A DNA stretch of 64,000 nt from Anaerococcus vaginalis (GTDB lineage: Bacteria > Bacillota > Clostridia > Tissierellales > Peptoniphilaceae): contig JAGZMY010000004.1 of NCBI GenBank assembly GCA_018363915.1, positions 62,001 through 126,000 of the forward strand, in the 5' to 3' direction. Below, in pieces: positions 16,158-25,052 of this stretch. The first letter of the stretch is position 1, and each line of letters starts with the position of its first letter. A program made the translations under genes and the position numbers. Under the pieces are notes generated by a model that was not told where the DNA came from, ran no database searches, and saw nothing but the letters and a program-made list of their open reading frames with translations.

Positions 16158-16883
16158 TTATCTATCGTTATTTCTTCTATTTGGACGTCTTTTCTTATTT
16201 CTTCTGTTTTGCTTTGGTTGTTTGATGTCTGGAATTCTTTTTGCTTTTTCTCCAGGAAGAACTTCTCCTCTGTTTATCCAAACTTTACATCCGATTTTAC
16301 CGTATTGGGTATCTGCTTCTGCAAAACCATAATCAACATCTGCTCTTAGTGTTTGAAGTGGTACTTTTCCTTCGTTGTATCCTTCACTTCTTGCCATATC
16401 AGCTCCACCAAGTCTACCAGATACTTGTGTTTTAATTCCTACAGCTCCAGCTCTCATTGTTCTTTGAACTGCTTGTTTCATAGCACGTCTAAATGTGATA
16501 CGATTCTCAAGTTGTGCTGCAATGTTTTCAGCTACTAATTGGGCATCAACGTCTTGGTTTTTAATTTCTTCAACATTTATGATTACTCTTTTGCCAGGAG
16601 CGATTTTTTCAACTTTTTTCTTTAATTCTTCAACTCCTGCTCCGCCCTTGCCGATTACCATTCCTGGTTTTCCGGTGTAAACTGAAACTTTTATGTTATT
16701 TACTGCTCTTTCAATTTCTATATCAGAAATTCCTGCATCGTAAACTTCTTTTTTAACTAATTCTCTTATCTTATGATCTTCTACTAAAAGTTCAGAAAAG
16801 TCTTTTTTATTTGCATACCATTTAGAGTCCCATTCTTTAATTACGCCAACTCTAAAACCTTTAGGATTTACTTTTTGACCCAT
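16158..16883 (-). CDS. rpsC: 30S ribosomal protein S3
   Basis: This 241-residue protein lies at the mRNA entry channel and has helicase-assisting basic residues. It begins MGQKVNPKGFRVGVIKEWDS. A KH domain at about residues 60-105 contains KPGMVIGKGGAGVEEL, and the C-terminal domain contains RLGGADMARSEGYNEGKVPLQ. The tail is very basic (RRNKKRRPNRRNNDR), longer than in Bacillus. It lies 2 bases after rplV. Confidence 0.98.
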   Translation of the reverse strand: MGQKVNPKGFRVGVIKEWDSKWYANKKDFSELLVEDHKIRELVKKEVYDAGISDIEIERAVNNIKVSVYTGKPGMVIGKGGAGVEELKKKVEKIAPGKRVIINVEEIKNQDVDAQLVAENIAAQLENRITFRRAMKQAVQRTMRAGAVGIKTQVSGRLGGADMARSEGYNEGKVPLQTLRADVDYGFAEADTQYGKIGCKVWINRGEVLPGEKAKRIPDIKQPKQNRRNKKRRPNRRNNDR

Positions 16884-16885
16884 TA

Positions 16886-17233
16886 TTATGCCTCCTCTAC
16901 TTCTTCTTGTGTAAGAACTACGCCTATGTGAGATGATCTCTTAAGGATTGGATAAGCTGCACCCTTTGCCTTAGGTCTCCATCTTTTCATAGTTGGAGCG
17001 TCGTTTGCGAAGGCTTTTTTAACAATAAGATTTTCTCTAGATAATCCGTTATTGTTTTCTGCATTTGCTATTGCACTTTTTAGTACATCTGAAAGTAGTC
17101 TAGCACCTTTTTTGTTTGTAAATCTTAAAATATTAAGTGCTTCGTCTACTTGTTTACCTCTAATTTCTCTACATATATAATTAACTTTAAGAGGAGATAT
17201 TCTTACATATTTAGCTGTTGCTTTAACTTCCAT
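16886..17233 (-). CDS. rplV: 50S ribosomal protein L22
   Basis: This 115-residue protein has a long beta-hairpin that lines the exit tunnel. It is recognised by KYVRISPLKVNYICREIRGK and, in the hairpin, PTMKRWRPKAKGAAYPI. The hairpin shows no deletion of the kind that gives macrolide resistance. It lies between rpsS and rpsC. Confidence 0.98.
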   Translation of the reverse strand: MEVKATAKYVRISPLKVNYICREIRGKQVDEALNILRFTNKKGARLLSDVLKSAIANAENNNGLSRENLIVKKAFANDAPTMKRWRPKAKGAAYPILKRSSHIGVVLTQEEVEEA

Positions 17234-17243
17234 TTATACTCTC

Positions 17244-17531
17244 CTAACTTAATTTTGATTTCATTTCTGTTGCTTTTTTAGCATGGCCTTTGAAAGTTCT
17301 TGTTGGAACGAACTCTCCAAGTTTATGTCCAACCATATCTTCTGTTATATATATTGGAACATGCTTTCTACCATCGTGAACTGCTATAGTATGTTCTACA
17401 AATTCAGGAAATATTGTAGAACGTCTTGACCAAGTTTTAACTACCTTTTTGTCATTTTTTTCATTTAATGCTTCAATTTTTTTCATTAAATGTTCATCGA
17501 CAAAAGGTCCTTTTTTTAGTGATCTAGCCAT
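17244..17531 (-). CDS. rpsS: 30S ribosomal protein S19
   Basis: This 95-residue protein of the 30S head pairs with S13. It begins MARSLKKGPFVDEHLMKKI and contains GHKLGEFVPTRTFKGH. Its length is typical. It lies 9 bases after rplB. Confidence 0.98.
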   Translation of the reverse strand: MARSLKKGPFVDEHLMKKIEALNEKNDKKVVKTWSRRSTIFPEFVEHTIAVHDGRKHVPIYITEDMVGHKLGEFVPTRTFKGHAKKATEMKSKLS

Positions 17532-17540
17532 TAAATCCCC

Positions 17541-18374
17541 CTATTTTTCGTTTCTTCTTCTTACTATATATTTAGAAGATTTATTTTTCTTTTTTCTTGT
17601 TTTAAGACCAAGTGCTGGTTTACCCCATGGTGTTGATGGCGCTGGTCTTCCTACTGGTGTTCTACCTTCACCACCACCGTGTGGATGGTCTACTGGGTTC
17701 ATTGCTGATCCTCTTACGTGTGGTCTTTGTCCCAAGTATCTTGTTTTTCCAGCTTTACCAATTCTTACTAATTCGTGTTCAATGTTTCCAACCATTCCGA
17801 TTGTAGCTTTACAATCATTGTGGATTAGTCTTGTTTCGCCACTTGGTAATTTTACTGTTGCAAATCTTCCTTCTTTAGCCATAAGTTGAGCAGAAACTCC
17901 TGCACTTCTTACAAGGATTGCTCCTCTTCCTGCTTTAAGTTCGATATTGTGGATTTGTGTACCTACTGGAATATCTTTTAACTCAAGTGCATTACCTGGT
18001 TTAATATCTGCTTCTTTTCCACTTTCAACTACATCTCCAACTTTTAAATTTCTTGGAGCAAGTATATATCTTTTTTCTCCATCAGCATAAGCTAAAAGAG
18101 CAATATTTGCTGATCTGTTTGGATCATATTCAATAGCTTTTACTCTTGCTGGTATATTATCTTTGTTTCTTTTGAAATCAATGATTCTATATTTTCTTTT
18201 AGCTCCACCACCTCTATGGCGAACTGTTATTCTACCAGTATTGTTTCTTCCACCTGATTTTCTTAAATCAGTTGTTAGAGATTTTTCTGGTGCTTTTTTT
18301 GTAATTTCACTGTATGTCATAACAGACATATTTCTGTGTCCGTTTGATGTTGGTTTTAATTTTCTTATAGGCAT
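17541..18374 (-). CDS. rplB: 50S ribosomal protein L2
   Basis: This 277-residue protein is needed for subunit association and peptidyl transfer. The N-terminal OB-like domain and the SH3-like domain are followed by MNPVDHPHGGGEGRTPVG, the most conserved segment, which holds the histidine near the peptidyl transferase centre. The end KSSKYIVRRRNEK is usual. It lies between rplW and rpsS. Confidence 0.98.
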   Translation of the reverse strand: MPIRKLKPTSNGHRNMSVMTYSEITKKAPEKSLTTDLRKSGGRNNTGRITVRHRGGGAKRKYRIIDFKRNKDNIPARVKAIEYDPNRSANIALLAYADGEKRYILAPRNLKVGDVVESGKEADIKPGNALELKDIPVGTQIHNIELKAGRGAILVRSAGVSAQLMAKEGRFATVKLPSGETRLIHNDCKATIGMVGNIEHELVRIGKAGKTRYLGQRPHVRGSAMNPVDHPHGGGEGRTPVGRPAPSTPWGKPALGLKTRKKKNKSSKYIVRRRNEK

Positions 18375-18385
18375 TTAAATCCTCC

Positions 18386-18679
18386 CTACATTCCGTCGAA
18401 GTATTCAATTGCTTCAGAATCTTCAGTTAATGTAACATAAGCTTTTTTCCAATCAGCTTTTTTACCATAACCATATCTAGTTCTAACTTTTTTACCTGTA
18501 AAGTTTAAAGTTCTTACTTTTTTAACTTTTACTCCTTCAAAGATAGTTTCGATTGCGTGTTTGATTTCTGCTTTGTTTGCATTTTTGTCTACTTCAAAAG
18601 TGTATTTATTTTCTTCAATTAATTCCATACTTTTTTCAGTAATTATTGGTCTTTTTACTATATCGTAAGGTGATTTCAT
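18386..18679 (-). CDS. rplW: 50S ribosomal protein L23
   Basis: This 97-residue protein at the exit tunnel is the docking site for trigger factor and SRP. It contains RPIITEKSMELIEENKYTF and the loop GKKVRTRYGYGKKADWKKAYV. Its start overlaps the rplD stop by one base. Confidence 0.98.
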   Translation of the reverse strand: MKSPYDIVKRPIITEKSMELIEENKYTFEVDKNANKAEIKHAIETIFEGVKVKKVRTLNFTGKKVRTRYGYGKKADWKKAYVTLTEDSEAIEYFDGM

Positions 18680-19302
18680 TATATAAATACCTCCTCAAGT
18701 TTGTTTATTGCATCTTTTGTAATAACAAGTTTGTCATGTCTTAAAAGATCATATACATTGATTAAGTTTGCTTTTTCTACGTTGCATCCTTCAATGTTTC
18801 TAAATGATCTATAAACTTTGTCATCATTTTCAGCAATAACTACATAAGCTTTTTTGTTTGCATTAATGTTATTTAAAATTTCATTAGCTTCTTTAGTTTT
18901 GTATGAATCAAGTTTTAATTCATCAAGTACGATTAATTCATTATCATTTACTTTTGAAGTTAAAACTGAGTAAAGAGCTTTTCTTCTCATTTTCTTAGGA
19001 ATTTTGTAGCTATAGTCTCTTGGCTTTGGTGCAAATACAATTCCACCACCTGTATAGTGAGGAGCTCTTATAGATCCTTGTCTAGCTCTACCTGTTCCTT
19101 TTTGTCTAAATGGCTTTCTTCCACCACCTCTTACTTCTGCACGAGTCTTAGCGGATTGTGTGCCTTGTCTTTTATTAGCTAGTTGGTTTTTAACTGTATC
19201 ATAAACAGCTGTTTCAGCAATTTCTGCTGCAAAAAGAGTTTCATTTAACTCGATTTCACCAACATTTTCTCCTTTAATATTTAAAACTTCTACTTTAGGC
19301 AT
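18679..19302 (-). CDS. rplD: 50S ribosomal protein L4
   Basis: This 207-residue protein has a long loop that lines the exit tunnel (GGGRKPFRQKGTGRARQGS, about residues 60-80). The globular C-terminal part ends NKLEEVFI. In Escherichia coli it represses its own operon through the S10 leader; the structured leader upstream of rpsJ may be its target here. Confidence 0.98.
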   Translation of the reverse strand: MPKVEVLNIKGENVGEIELNETLFAAEIAETAVYDTVKNQLANKRQGTQSAKTRAEVRGGGRKPFRQKGTGRARQGSIRAPHYTGGGIVFAPKPRDYSYKIPKKMRRKALYSVLTSKVNDNELIVLDELKLDSYKTKEANEILNNINANKKAYVVIAENDDKVYRSFRNIEGCNVEKANLINVYDLLRHDKLVITKDAINKLEEVFI

Positions 19303-19315
19303 TTATTCCTCCTTA

Positions 19316-19945
19316 TTATAGGCTCTTTGTTGCTTGTTTAACTTGAACAAGTCCACCTTTTGGTCCTGGAACTGCGCCTTTAACTAGGATGTAGCTGTCT
19401 TCTGTATTAACTTTAACAACTTTTAGGTTTTGAACTGTTACACGTTCATGTCCCATTTTTCCAGAGCCTTTTCTACCTTTGAACACTCTAGCTGGATCAG
19501 AACCTGCCGCTCTTGCACCTGCTACTCTGTGTGATTTAGAACCGTGGCTTGCTGGTCCTCTTCCATAATTCCATCTTTTGATAGCACCTTGTGTTCCTTT
19601 TCCTTTAGAAATAGCAGTAATATCTACTAATTCACCTTCTTCAAATTGGTCAACACTAAGTGTATCTCCAGGATTTAATTCAGATTTTTCATCAAGTCTA
19701 ACTTCTCTTAAAAATCTTTTATAAGATGCGCCAGCCTTGTCAAAGTGTCCTTTGATAGGTTTTTTTACATTTTTTTCTTTTTTGTCATGATAACCGATTT
19801 GGATTGAATTGTAACCATCAACTTCTTCTGATTTAACTTGAACTATTACATTCTCATCAGCTTTAAGTACAGTTACAGGTGTAACAACACCATCTTCATC
19901 AATGACTTGAGTCATGCCTACTTTTGTTGTAAATATACTCTTCAT
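19316..19945 (-). CDS. rplC: 50S ribosomal protein L3
   Basis: This 209-residue protein begins MKSIFTTKVGMTQVIDEDG. It has the extension GPASHGSKSHRVAGARAAGSD that reaches the peptidyl transferase centre, and then RVFKGRKGSGKMGHERVTVQN. Length and order (rpsJ, rplC, rplD) are the norm. The 65-base gap to rpsJ holds only a short CCAAA/TTTGG hairpin. Confidence 0.98.
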   Translation of the reverse strand: MKSIFTTKVGMTQVIDEDGVVTPVTVLKADENVIVQVKSEEVDGYNSIQIGYHDKKEKNVKKPIKGHFDKAGASYKRFLREVRLDEKSELNPGDTLSVDQFEEGELVDITAISKGKGTQGAIKRWNYGRGPASHGSKSHRVAGARAAGSDPARVFKGRKGSGKMGHERVTVQNLKVVKVNTEDSYILVKGAVPGPKGGLVQVKQATKSL

Positions 19946-20010
19946 TTGAGTACCTCCTTAATTACAGCGGATTGATCCAAAATTATTTGGAAAACCTTCA
20001 ATCATTCTAA

Positions 20011-20319
20011 TTACAGTTTTATTTCTATGTCAACACCAGCTGGTAAATTCAATTTCTTTAGAGAATCTAAAGTTTTTGCATTTGGTCCAATGATGTCGAT
20101 TAATCTTTTGTGTGTTCTTTGTTCAAACTGTTCTCTTGAGTCTTTGTATTTGTGAACCGCACGAAGTATTGTTATAACTTCTTTTTCAGTTGGTAATGGA
20201 ATAGGTCCACTTACTTTTGCTCCTGATCTTTTTACCGCTTCAACGATTTTCTCTGCAGAGCTGTCAATTATTTCATGATCATACGCTCTTAGTCTAATTC
20301 TTATCTTTTGATTAGCCAT
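20011..20319 (-). CDS. rpsJ: 30S ribosomal protein S10 (also NusE)
   Basis: This 102-residue protein of the 30S head also acts as the antitermination factor NusE. It contains IRIRLRAYDHEIIDSSAEKIV and SREQFEQRTHKRLIDI, ending DIEIKL. It is the first gene of the superoperon and has an AAGGAGG site 5 bases before ATG. No str operon genes (rpsL, rpsG, fusA, tuf) lie upstream. Confidence 0.98.
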   Translation of the reverse strand: MANQKIRIRLRAYDHEIIDSSAEKIVEAVKRSGAKVSGPIPLPTEKEVITILRAVHKYKDSREQFEQRTHKRLIDIIGPNAKTLDSLKKLNLPAGVDIEIKL

Positions 20320-20458
20320 TTTTCCTCCTTTTGATGTGCCACCCTACCGGGCGTTTAATTATATTTGGAAAGCACTAGAGATTTTTCTCTAGCTTGCTTG
20401 GTGGAAATTACCTTCCACATCTGGCTTAGTGTGAAAGCAACCTCCCACTTCATAGCAC
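20320..20458 (-). ncRNA. Structured leader of the S10 operon
   Basis: The transcript between the promoter and rpsJ (about 140 bases) can fold strongly. It contains a GTGGAA/TTCCAC hairpin (20400-20417), a CTAGAGA/TCTCTAG stem (around 20375-20392) extended by AAGCA/TGCTT, and a GCCC/GGGT-type stem just before the Shine-Dalgarno site. It also contains GAAGTGGGAGGTTGC, a sequence I associate with Firmicute S10 leaders. L4-mediated autoregulation is known for other S10 leaders; for this one it is inference. Confidence 0.6.
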
Positions 20459-20464
20459 TTAAAC

Positions 20465-20493
20465 ATGATACAACAATTCATAAGAAAAATCAA
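20465..20493 (-). promoter_or_regulatory. Promoter of the S10-spc-alpha superoperon
   Basis: On the minus strand TTGATT (20488-20493) is separated by 17 bases from TATCAT (20465-20470). Transcription should start near 20458 and enter the structured leader. It is the only strong promoter seen in front of the operon. Confidence 0.75.
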
Positions 20494-20761
20494 GTAAATT
20501 TCCTAATTTTTTTAAAAATTTTCAAGCATTTTCTTATAATTTTTGTACCAATCCGTTTTATTATATATGCCAAAGTAAAAATTTGCAAATTTTTATTTCT
20601 TACATTATATATAGGCAAATAAAAATAAAAAATTTTCAAAAAATTTTTTTCTACAACAAGCTTCAACTATCAAAGTGAAATTAATACATAAGCTAAGCTC
20701 CTAAGGTCTGTTTAATTTCTTTCGTATTTAGGCTGGCACTTATAAGTTATATTTTTTTGAA
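20494..20761. other. AT-rich spacer without recognised genes
   Basis: No coding region, RNA gene or clear repeat was recognised here on either strand. A short minus-strand stretch near 20690-20745 is less AT-rich (AAGTGCCAGCCTAAATACG) and reads as broken peptide in several frames, so it may be old gene debris at the island's edge. Confidence 0.4.
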
Positions 20762-20810
20762 AATTAATAAAAGGTGTAGACATAAAAATCGTCTATACCT
20801 TTTATTAATT
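20762..20810. terminator. Strong 20-bp inverted repeat, probable bidirectional terminator
   Basis: Arms 20762-20781 and 20791-20810 match at 19 of 20 positions around a 9-base loop. T-rich sequence follows on the plus strand, and A-rich flanks make it usable in both directions. It closes the decayed ABC/kinase region on the minus strand and marks the edge of the island. Confidence 0.6.
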
Positions 20811-20864
20811 TATTTTTTTAAATTTTTTGCAAGTTTATTTATTTTATTTGAACTATAGGCGCCT

Positions 20865-21059
20865 CTATAAAAATACTGTATATTTTTCAAATTCACTTTG
20901 TAATTTTATATCTCCTCCACCATTATTGATGATTTTTTTTACTAAATATAAGCCTATTATCGTACTTTCTTTTATACTATTATTATAAAAAATATTTTTT
21001 ATTTCAGTTTTAAATGATTTATTTAAATCTTCTACAATTTTATCTAAAGACTCCCCAGT
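20865..21059 (-). pseudogene. Sensor histidine kinase, C-terminal remnant
   Basis: About 64 codons, ending at a TAG at 20865-20867, read as the end of a HATPase_c domain. The clues are TGESLDKIVEDLN, GLYLVKKIINNGGGDIKLQSE (a G-box followed by the usual end strand) and YTVFL. An in-frame stop lies immediately upstream and the rest of the kinase is absent. The sensor and dimerisation domains are gone, so it cannot signal. Confidence 0.6.
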
Positions 21060-21222
21060 TTTTTATGTAATTTATATCTTTGTAATATATGCCAAATGAT
21101 GAATACTTTTTTAGTTACTTGATTCTATTGTTCAATTTTTTATTTATTATTCTTATATATTAATCCTTTTTTAGGCATCAGCAACTCCGTCACTTATTTC
21201 ATCTGTGTGGGCTTGGCTTCTA

Positions 21223-21685
21223 TTACAGATAAGGAAGTTGATAAGTCATGCCAAGTCTTTGTTTCATCCCCAAAGAGTATGAGGAAAGTTTTTCTTTACC
21301 TCTATCTTTTAGACCTAGTAATTCAAGTGATTTATCAATATCTTTATCACTTGTTCTATCAATTAGTTTTGTCATTAATTTTAAATATCCATACCCAGAT
21401 AGATTTCCATAAAACTTAGGAGTTCCTACCATAGCTCCTATATTTTTAATTGCTTGATCCCTATTTTTTATTACAAGTTTATCATTTATTAAAATCTCTC
21501 CAGAATCTAGCCTTATAAGTTATATAAGTTATGTTATCATTCTATTAGCAGTTGTTTTCTCCTATCTTTTTTTCAAAAAAACTATAAACATTTCCTCTAA
21601 ATACAGTCATATTTAAATTATTTATAATTTTTCTTTTAACATAAGATTTGTTTAGATATTTTATTTCAAGTACTTTCTTAGACAT
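21223..21685 (-). pseudogene. BcrA-type ABC transporter ATPase, degenerate
   Basis: A gene start with an AAGGAGA site at 21685 opens MSKKVLEIKYLNKSYVKRK, as in bacitracin/lantibiotic-export ATPases. Frameshifts follow at the place of the Walker A motif (only a GENNC-like trace remains). The frame then resumes as SGEILINDK, KNIGAMVGTPKFYGNLSGY and KLSSYSLGMKQRLGM, which contains the signature motif. Walker B and the remainder are missing. Together with the kinase remnant downstream this looks like a dead peptide-antibiotic resistance or immunity module. Confidence 0.8.
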
Positions 21686-21883
21686 AACTTTCTCCTTTGA
21701 TTATTTAATTATAAGATGTAAATCTAAAAAAACAAAAAAATCATAAATTTTTACTCATTTTAAAAAAATAATCAATAATATAGTATTTTATAAGTCATTA
21801 AAACCTAAAATAAACCTGCAACAATTACAGTTGCAACTTCCTTTAAAATACAACTCCAGCTGCGAAATTCTATATTATTTCTC

Positions 21884-22066
21884 CTAGTTTTCTTGTCTTT
21901 TTTCTATTTTGTTTAGTGATTTAACTATAAAATTTTTGTAAACCTTATCTCCTTTTTTGTTTTCTTTGAAATATCTAAAGACATGGATTAGATCTCCTTT
22001 TTCAAATTCTGAAAATCCGGCTTCTTTAACTAAATTTGCATTAATATTTACCATTTCTCTATCCAT
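21884..22066 (-). CDS. Small hypothetical protein
   Basis: This 60-residue protein begins MDREMVNINANLVKEAGFSE and ends NKIEKRQEN, with many charged residues and no membrane segment or signal peptide. An AAGGAGA site lies 9 bases before the ATG, which supports real translation. The phrase GDLIHVFRYFKENKKGDKVYKNFI has the feel of small accessory proteins of integrative elements, but I do not recognise the family. It is bounded by pseudogenes and the 402-residue orphan. Confidence 0.5.
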   Translation of the reverse strand: MDREMVNINANLVKEAGFSEFEKGDLIHVFRYFKENKKGDKVYKNFIVKSLNKIEKRQEN

Positions 22067-22257
22067 TAATTTCTTCTCCTTGATTTATAAATTTCAATTA
22101 AAAAAGCCACTAATTTTTTAAATAAATCGCTAAATTACTAATATATTATATTTTTTAAGCAAGGCTTCTTATCCTTAGCATTTTAACCTTCTAATTTTGG
22201 GTATAGAAAAAGACGATTAGAGTTATAATTTCCTATCATCTTTATATATTTGTTATA

Positions 22258-23466
22258 TTAATTATTTAGTAAATCATTTGTGATGCAAACTCCTATTATG
22301 TCTTCACATTGATATAATCTTGATTTTAGTTTAGTTTGCTCATTATCATTAAATCTTCTCTTTTTTATATAATAAGAAAATACTGGATCTATTCTTGAAG
22401 TTTTAAATCTACAATTTTCAACTTCACTTTTTATTTTTATTTTATTATAAATTTCATGATAATCTTTTTGAATATCTATAACTAGATCTTTATAATCTGA
22501 TATCACTTTAGAATATTGATTTTTTTTAAGTATTTTCCCCGTAAAGTTATTCCCGTCATACTCAAAGAATTCAAAGTTATCACAATAATTTTTTTTATTA
22601 ATATTGTACCAACCATAACCACAGTCTGTATTAGCTGTTACAATTACAGGGGACCCTAATATTCTTATCATTCCATCTTCTGTAATCTCTTTTTTATCAC
22701 AAATAGCAAGAATATCCTTCCAACCGAAATTTTTTGTTCCCATTCTAGCTGTGCTAGGTTTAATATTGTTTTCTAAGTTTTGAAAATTTATATCTCCCTC
22801 AATTTTTTTATTATTTAAAACATACTTTTCGATTTCTTCAAGCAATTCTTCTGAAGCACCTAAATATGAGGGGTTCCAAGTATACTCATCAAAGTTTTTA
22901 CAATTTTCTCTGTCTACATTTTTTATATTTCCACATAAAAATATCTCAACATTTCTATATCTCCCTGTCCAAACATATATCGAAGGATATTTTTTTGACA
23001 AAGAACAAATCCTACCTCCATATACAGGAAACCTTATTTTAAAATAATTACCTGCTTTAACATCAAAACAATTATCTATATTATTATTGTTACTATTTAA
23101 ATAACTTCTAATATCACTAATTATGGATTGAGAACTATATTCTATTCCTTTTTCTACTGATTTAGAATCATGACTACCAAAACTTGCATTTATTTCTGAA
23201 TATCCATTTCTTACATTAGCACCTATAGAAGCATTCCTTTCATTTGTGCCTTTATCTTTATATGTAATTATTCTGGTTTCATATATACTACAATTATCAA
23301 TAAATTTTTTTATCTTTTCTGTAGAATTATACTCAATTAAACTAGCATTAAAAGTACAATTATTTATCGCATCCTTAGATTTTTTCAGACTGTCTATATA
23401 AATCTTATAATTATCCGAATGAATTTTCTTTTTTTGTTTTAGTTTCATTTTACAGCGTTCGAACAT
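22258..23466 (-). CDS. Unrecognised 402-residue protein in the mobile island
   Basis: I do not recognise this protein. The ATG at 23464-23466 is chosen because GAGGG lies 6 bases upstream; an in-frame GTG 12 bases earlier has no site. There is no signal peptide or membrane helix, so it is probably cytoplasmic. The chain is Asn/Lys/Ile-rich, has about a dozen cysteines, and contains aromatic clusters such as YVWTGRYRNVEIF and CGYGWYNINKKNYC. A TATAAT-like hexamer lies about 30 bases upstream. It is intact although its neighbours on both sides are pseudogenes, which suggests recent arrival or selection. A cargo or defence role is only a guess. Confidence 0.6.
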   Translation of the reverse strand: MFERCKMKLKQKKKIHSDNYKIYIDSLKKSKDAINNCTFNASLIEYNSTEKIKKFIDNCSIYETRIITYKDKGTNERNASIGANVRNGYSEINASFGSHDSKSVEKGIEYSSQSIISDIRSYLNSNNNNIDNCFDVKAGNYFKIRFPVYGGRICSLSKKYPSIYVWTGRYRNVEIFLCGNIKNVDRENCKNFDEYTWNPSYLGASEELLEEIEKYVLNNKKIEGDINFQNLENNIKPSTARMGTKNFGWKDILAICDKKEITEDGMIRILGSPVIVTANTDCGYGWYNINKKNYCDNFEFFEYDGNNFTGKILKKNQYSKVISDYKDLVIDIQKDYHEIYNKIKIKSEVENCRFKTSRIDPVFSYYIKKRRFNDNEQTKLKSRLYQCEDIIGVCITNDLLNN

Positions 23467-23589
23467 GCTTACCCTCACTTTTTTGATATTATATTAATTA
23501 TATCATATGAGCTAACTTACTTATATATTATCGTACAACAATATAGTGTTAAATTTTATTTTATACTTATTTTTCAATATAAATAAGTT

Positions 23590-24711
23590 TTTATTAATAT
23601 ATCCTCAAGTAGCTTATATTTTCTATACTTTTTAATATCAAACTTATCTGATAAAGTCCTCACTACTCTTAGTATATAAATACACTTACCACAATTCATT
23701 AAAGTCATTTCATCTTGCTCATAAGTTCCTTGCCAGTTTTTTGGTAATTTAGACCAAAAGATTTTTGATTTGATCTTGTTTCTGATGTGTTATTTAAGTC
23801 TATAGTTTCTTTTCCTAATGTTTCTGATAATTCTTTTAATGTTTTTTTCTCATAGAAAGAGTGTGGAATCACAGTTATCAACTATTGTATCTGCATTATA
23901 TTTATAAATTTCTTTTAACTGAGATTGTTCTTGCAATATTATAATTGCTTATATTTTTCTTAAACGAATTGTTGCAATTAATTTTTCAAATTTAGGAATT
24001 AAACCTATATTTGCAAACTCATCAAGTAGACACCTAACATGAACTGGAAGTCTACCACCATACACATCATCTGCCTTATCACATAGTAGATTAAATGATT
24101 GAGAATACATTATTGATACTACGAAGTTAAAGGTATCATCTGTATCTGATATTATTACGAATAAAGCAGTTTTTCTATCTCCAATTTTATCGAGTTCTAG
24201 TTCATCTTCACTCATTAGTTCTCTAAGCTCTCTTATATCAAAAGGTGCAAGTCTTGCTCCACAAGATATTAGAATTGACTTAGCAATTTTTCCTGCTGCC
24301 AGCTTATATTTCTTGTATTGCTTAACTGCAAAATGACTTGGATTTTTTTTCAAGTGCTTCAAAAAGCCTATCAATTGGGTTCATATAGGTTTCGTCATCT
24401 TCTCTTACTTCACTTGCGTCAATCATATCCAAAAGTGTCTTGAAGTTCTTTTCTTCTTCAGGTGCTTCATAATATATATAACCGATGAGGGCAGTGTAAT
24501 ATAATTTTTCAGCCTTTACCCAGAAATCTTCTCCTGCCTTTTCTCCATCTCCCTTGGTGTTAGCAATGATTGTTTGGACAAGTTTTAAAATGTCTTTTTC
24601 TGATCGAAGATAAGCAAAGGGATTGTATTTCATGGACTTTTTGAAGTTTATTGTATTTAAAATCTTTATGTCATATCCATTTTCATAAAGCATTTTTCCA
24701 CACTCTAACAC
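23590..24711 (-). pseudogene. VirD4/TraG-type coupling protein, degenerate copy 1
   Basis: This is the middle and end of a conjugative coupling ATPase, which docks relaxosomes to a type IV secretion channel. The first open segment (24711 downward) contains YENGYDIKILN, MKYNPFAYLRSEKD and GEKAGEDFWVKAEKLYYTAL. A frameshift near 24340 moves to the next segment, with GARLAPFDIRELRELM, KTALFVIISDTDDTFNF and HVRCLLDEFANIGLIPKFEK (Walker B region). Beyond 23949 several stops and shifts interrupt the conserved end (MTLMNCGKCIY, LSDKFDI). The N-terminal part with Walker A is missing. The 3' half is repeated at 28861-29650. Confidence 0.85.
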
Positions 24712-24767
24712 AAGCGTGCCTTTTGGGAAGATTTGTCAAGGACATAAACAAAATTTCTTTGACAAAT

Positions 24768-24932
24768 TTATATCTTCTCTGTTTCTCTCTTGATTAGCCT
24801 TAGTATTTTATCTTTGTATGTTTCCCCTGTACCTTGCTTGAAATGTAGGTTTACAGTATATTTTGTCTTTCCAAGATCCATTGTTAACTGTTTATTAGGT
24901 GGTGCTTGTATTCCTCTTTTTTCTTCTTACAT
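24768..24932 (-). pseudogene. TnpW-like transposon protein with a stop at codon 2
   Basis: The 55-codon frame reads M-stop-EEKRGIQAPPNKQ, then LTMDLGKTKYTVNLHFKQG and ILRLIKRETEKI. The second part fits the small TnpW family carried by clostridial integrative elements. A GGAGG site lies just before the ATG, so a single mutation to TAA probably inactivated it. A restart at the internal ATG is possible but has no good ribosome binding site. Confidence 0.65.
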
Positions 24933-24956
24933 GTATCCTCCTTTCCTATTTTGACA

Positions 24957-24992
24957 AAGAAAAAACAGTAAATCTTTTTTTGACTTACTGTT
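24957..24992 (-). terminator. Terminator after the VOC gene
   Basis: On the minus strand AACAGTAA / TTACTGTT (24964-24971 with 24985-24992) forms a stem followed by a run of T. It lies 60 bases after the VOC gene. A closely similar hairpin is found at 27590-27623. Confidence 0.65.
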
Positions 24993-25052
24993 CTGTGAAC
25001 TGCTATGTTATAGCCTATGTTTAGTTGTTTAGGTTAGACAAACTGTGAGTTA

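Noticed and set aside
7539..18378. Many plus-strand open frames of 60-146 codons inside the ribosomal protein genes
   Set aside because: Each lies antisense to a conserved ribosomal gene and shows no start signal or family resemblance; low-GC codon usage keeps the opposite strand open.
21785..21880. Minus-strand peptide traces (LKEVATVIVAGLF-like) considered as a small transposon gene
   Set aside because: It is only about 15-20 codons, needs a frameshift and has no start, so family assignment is not supportable.
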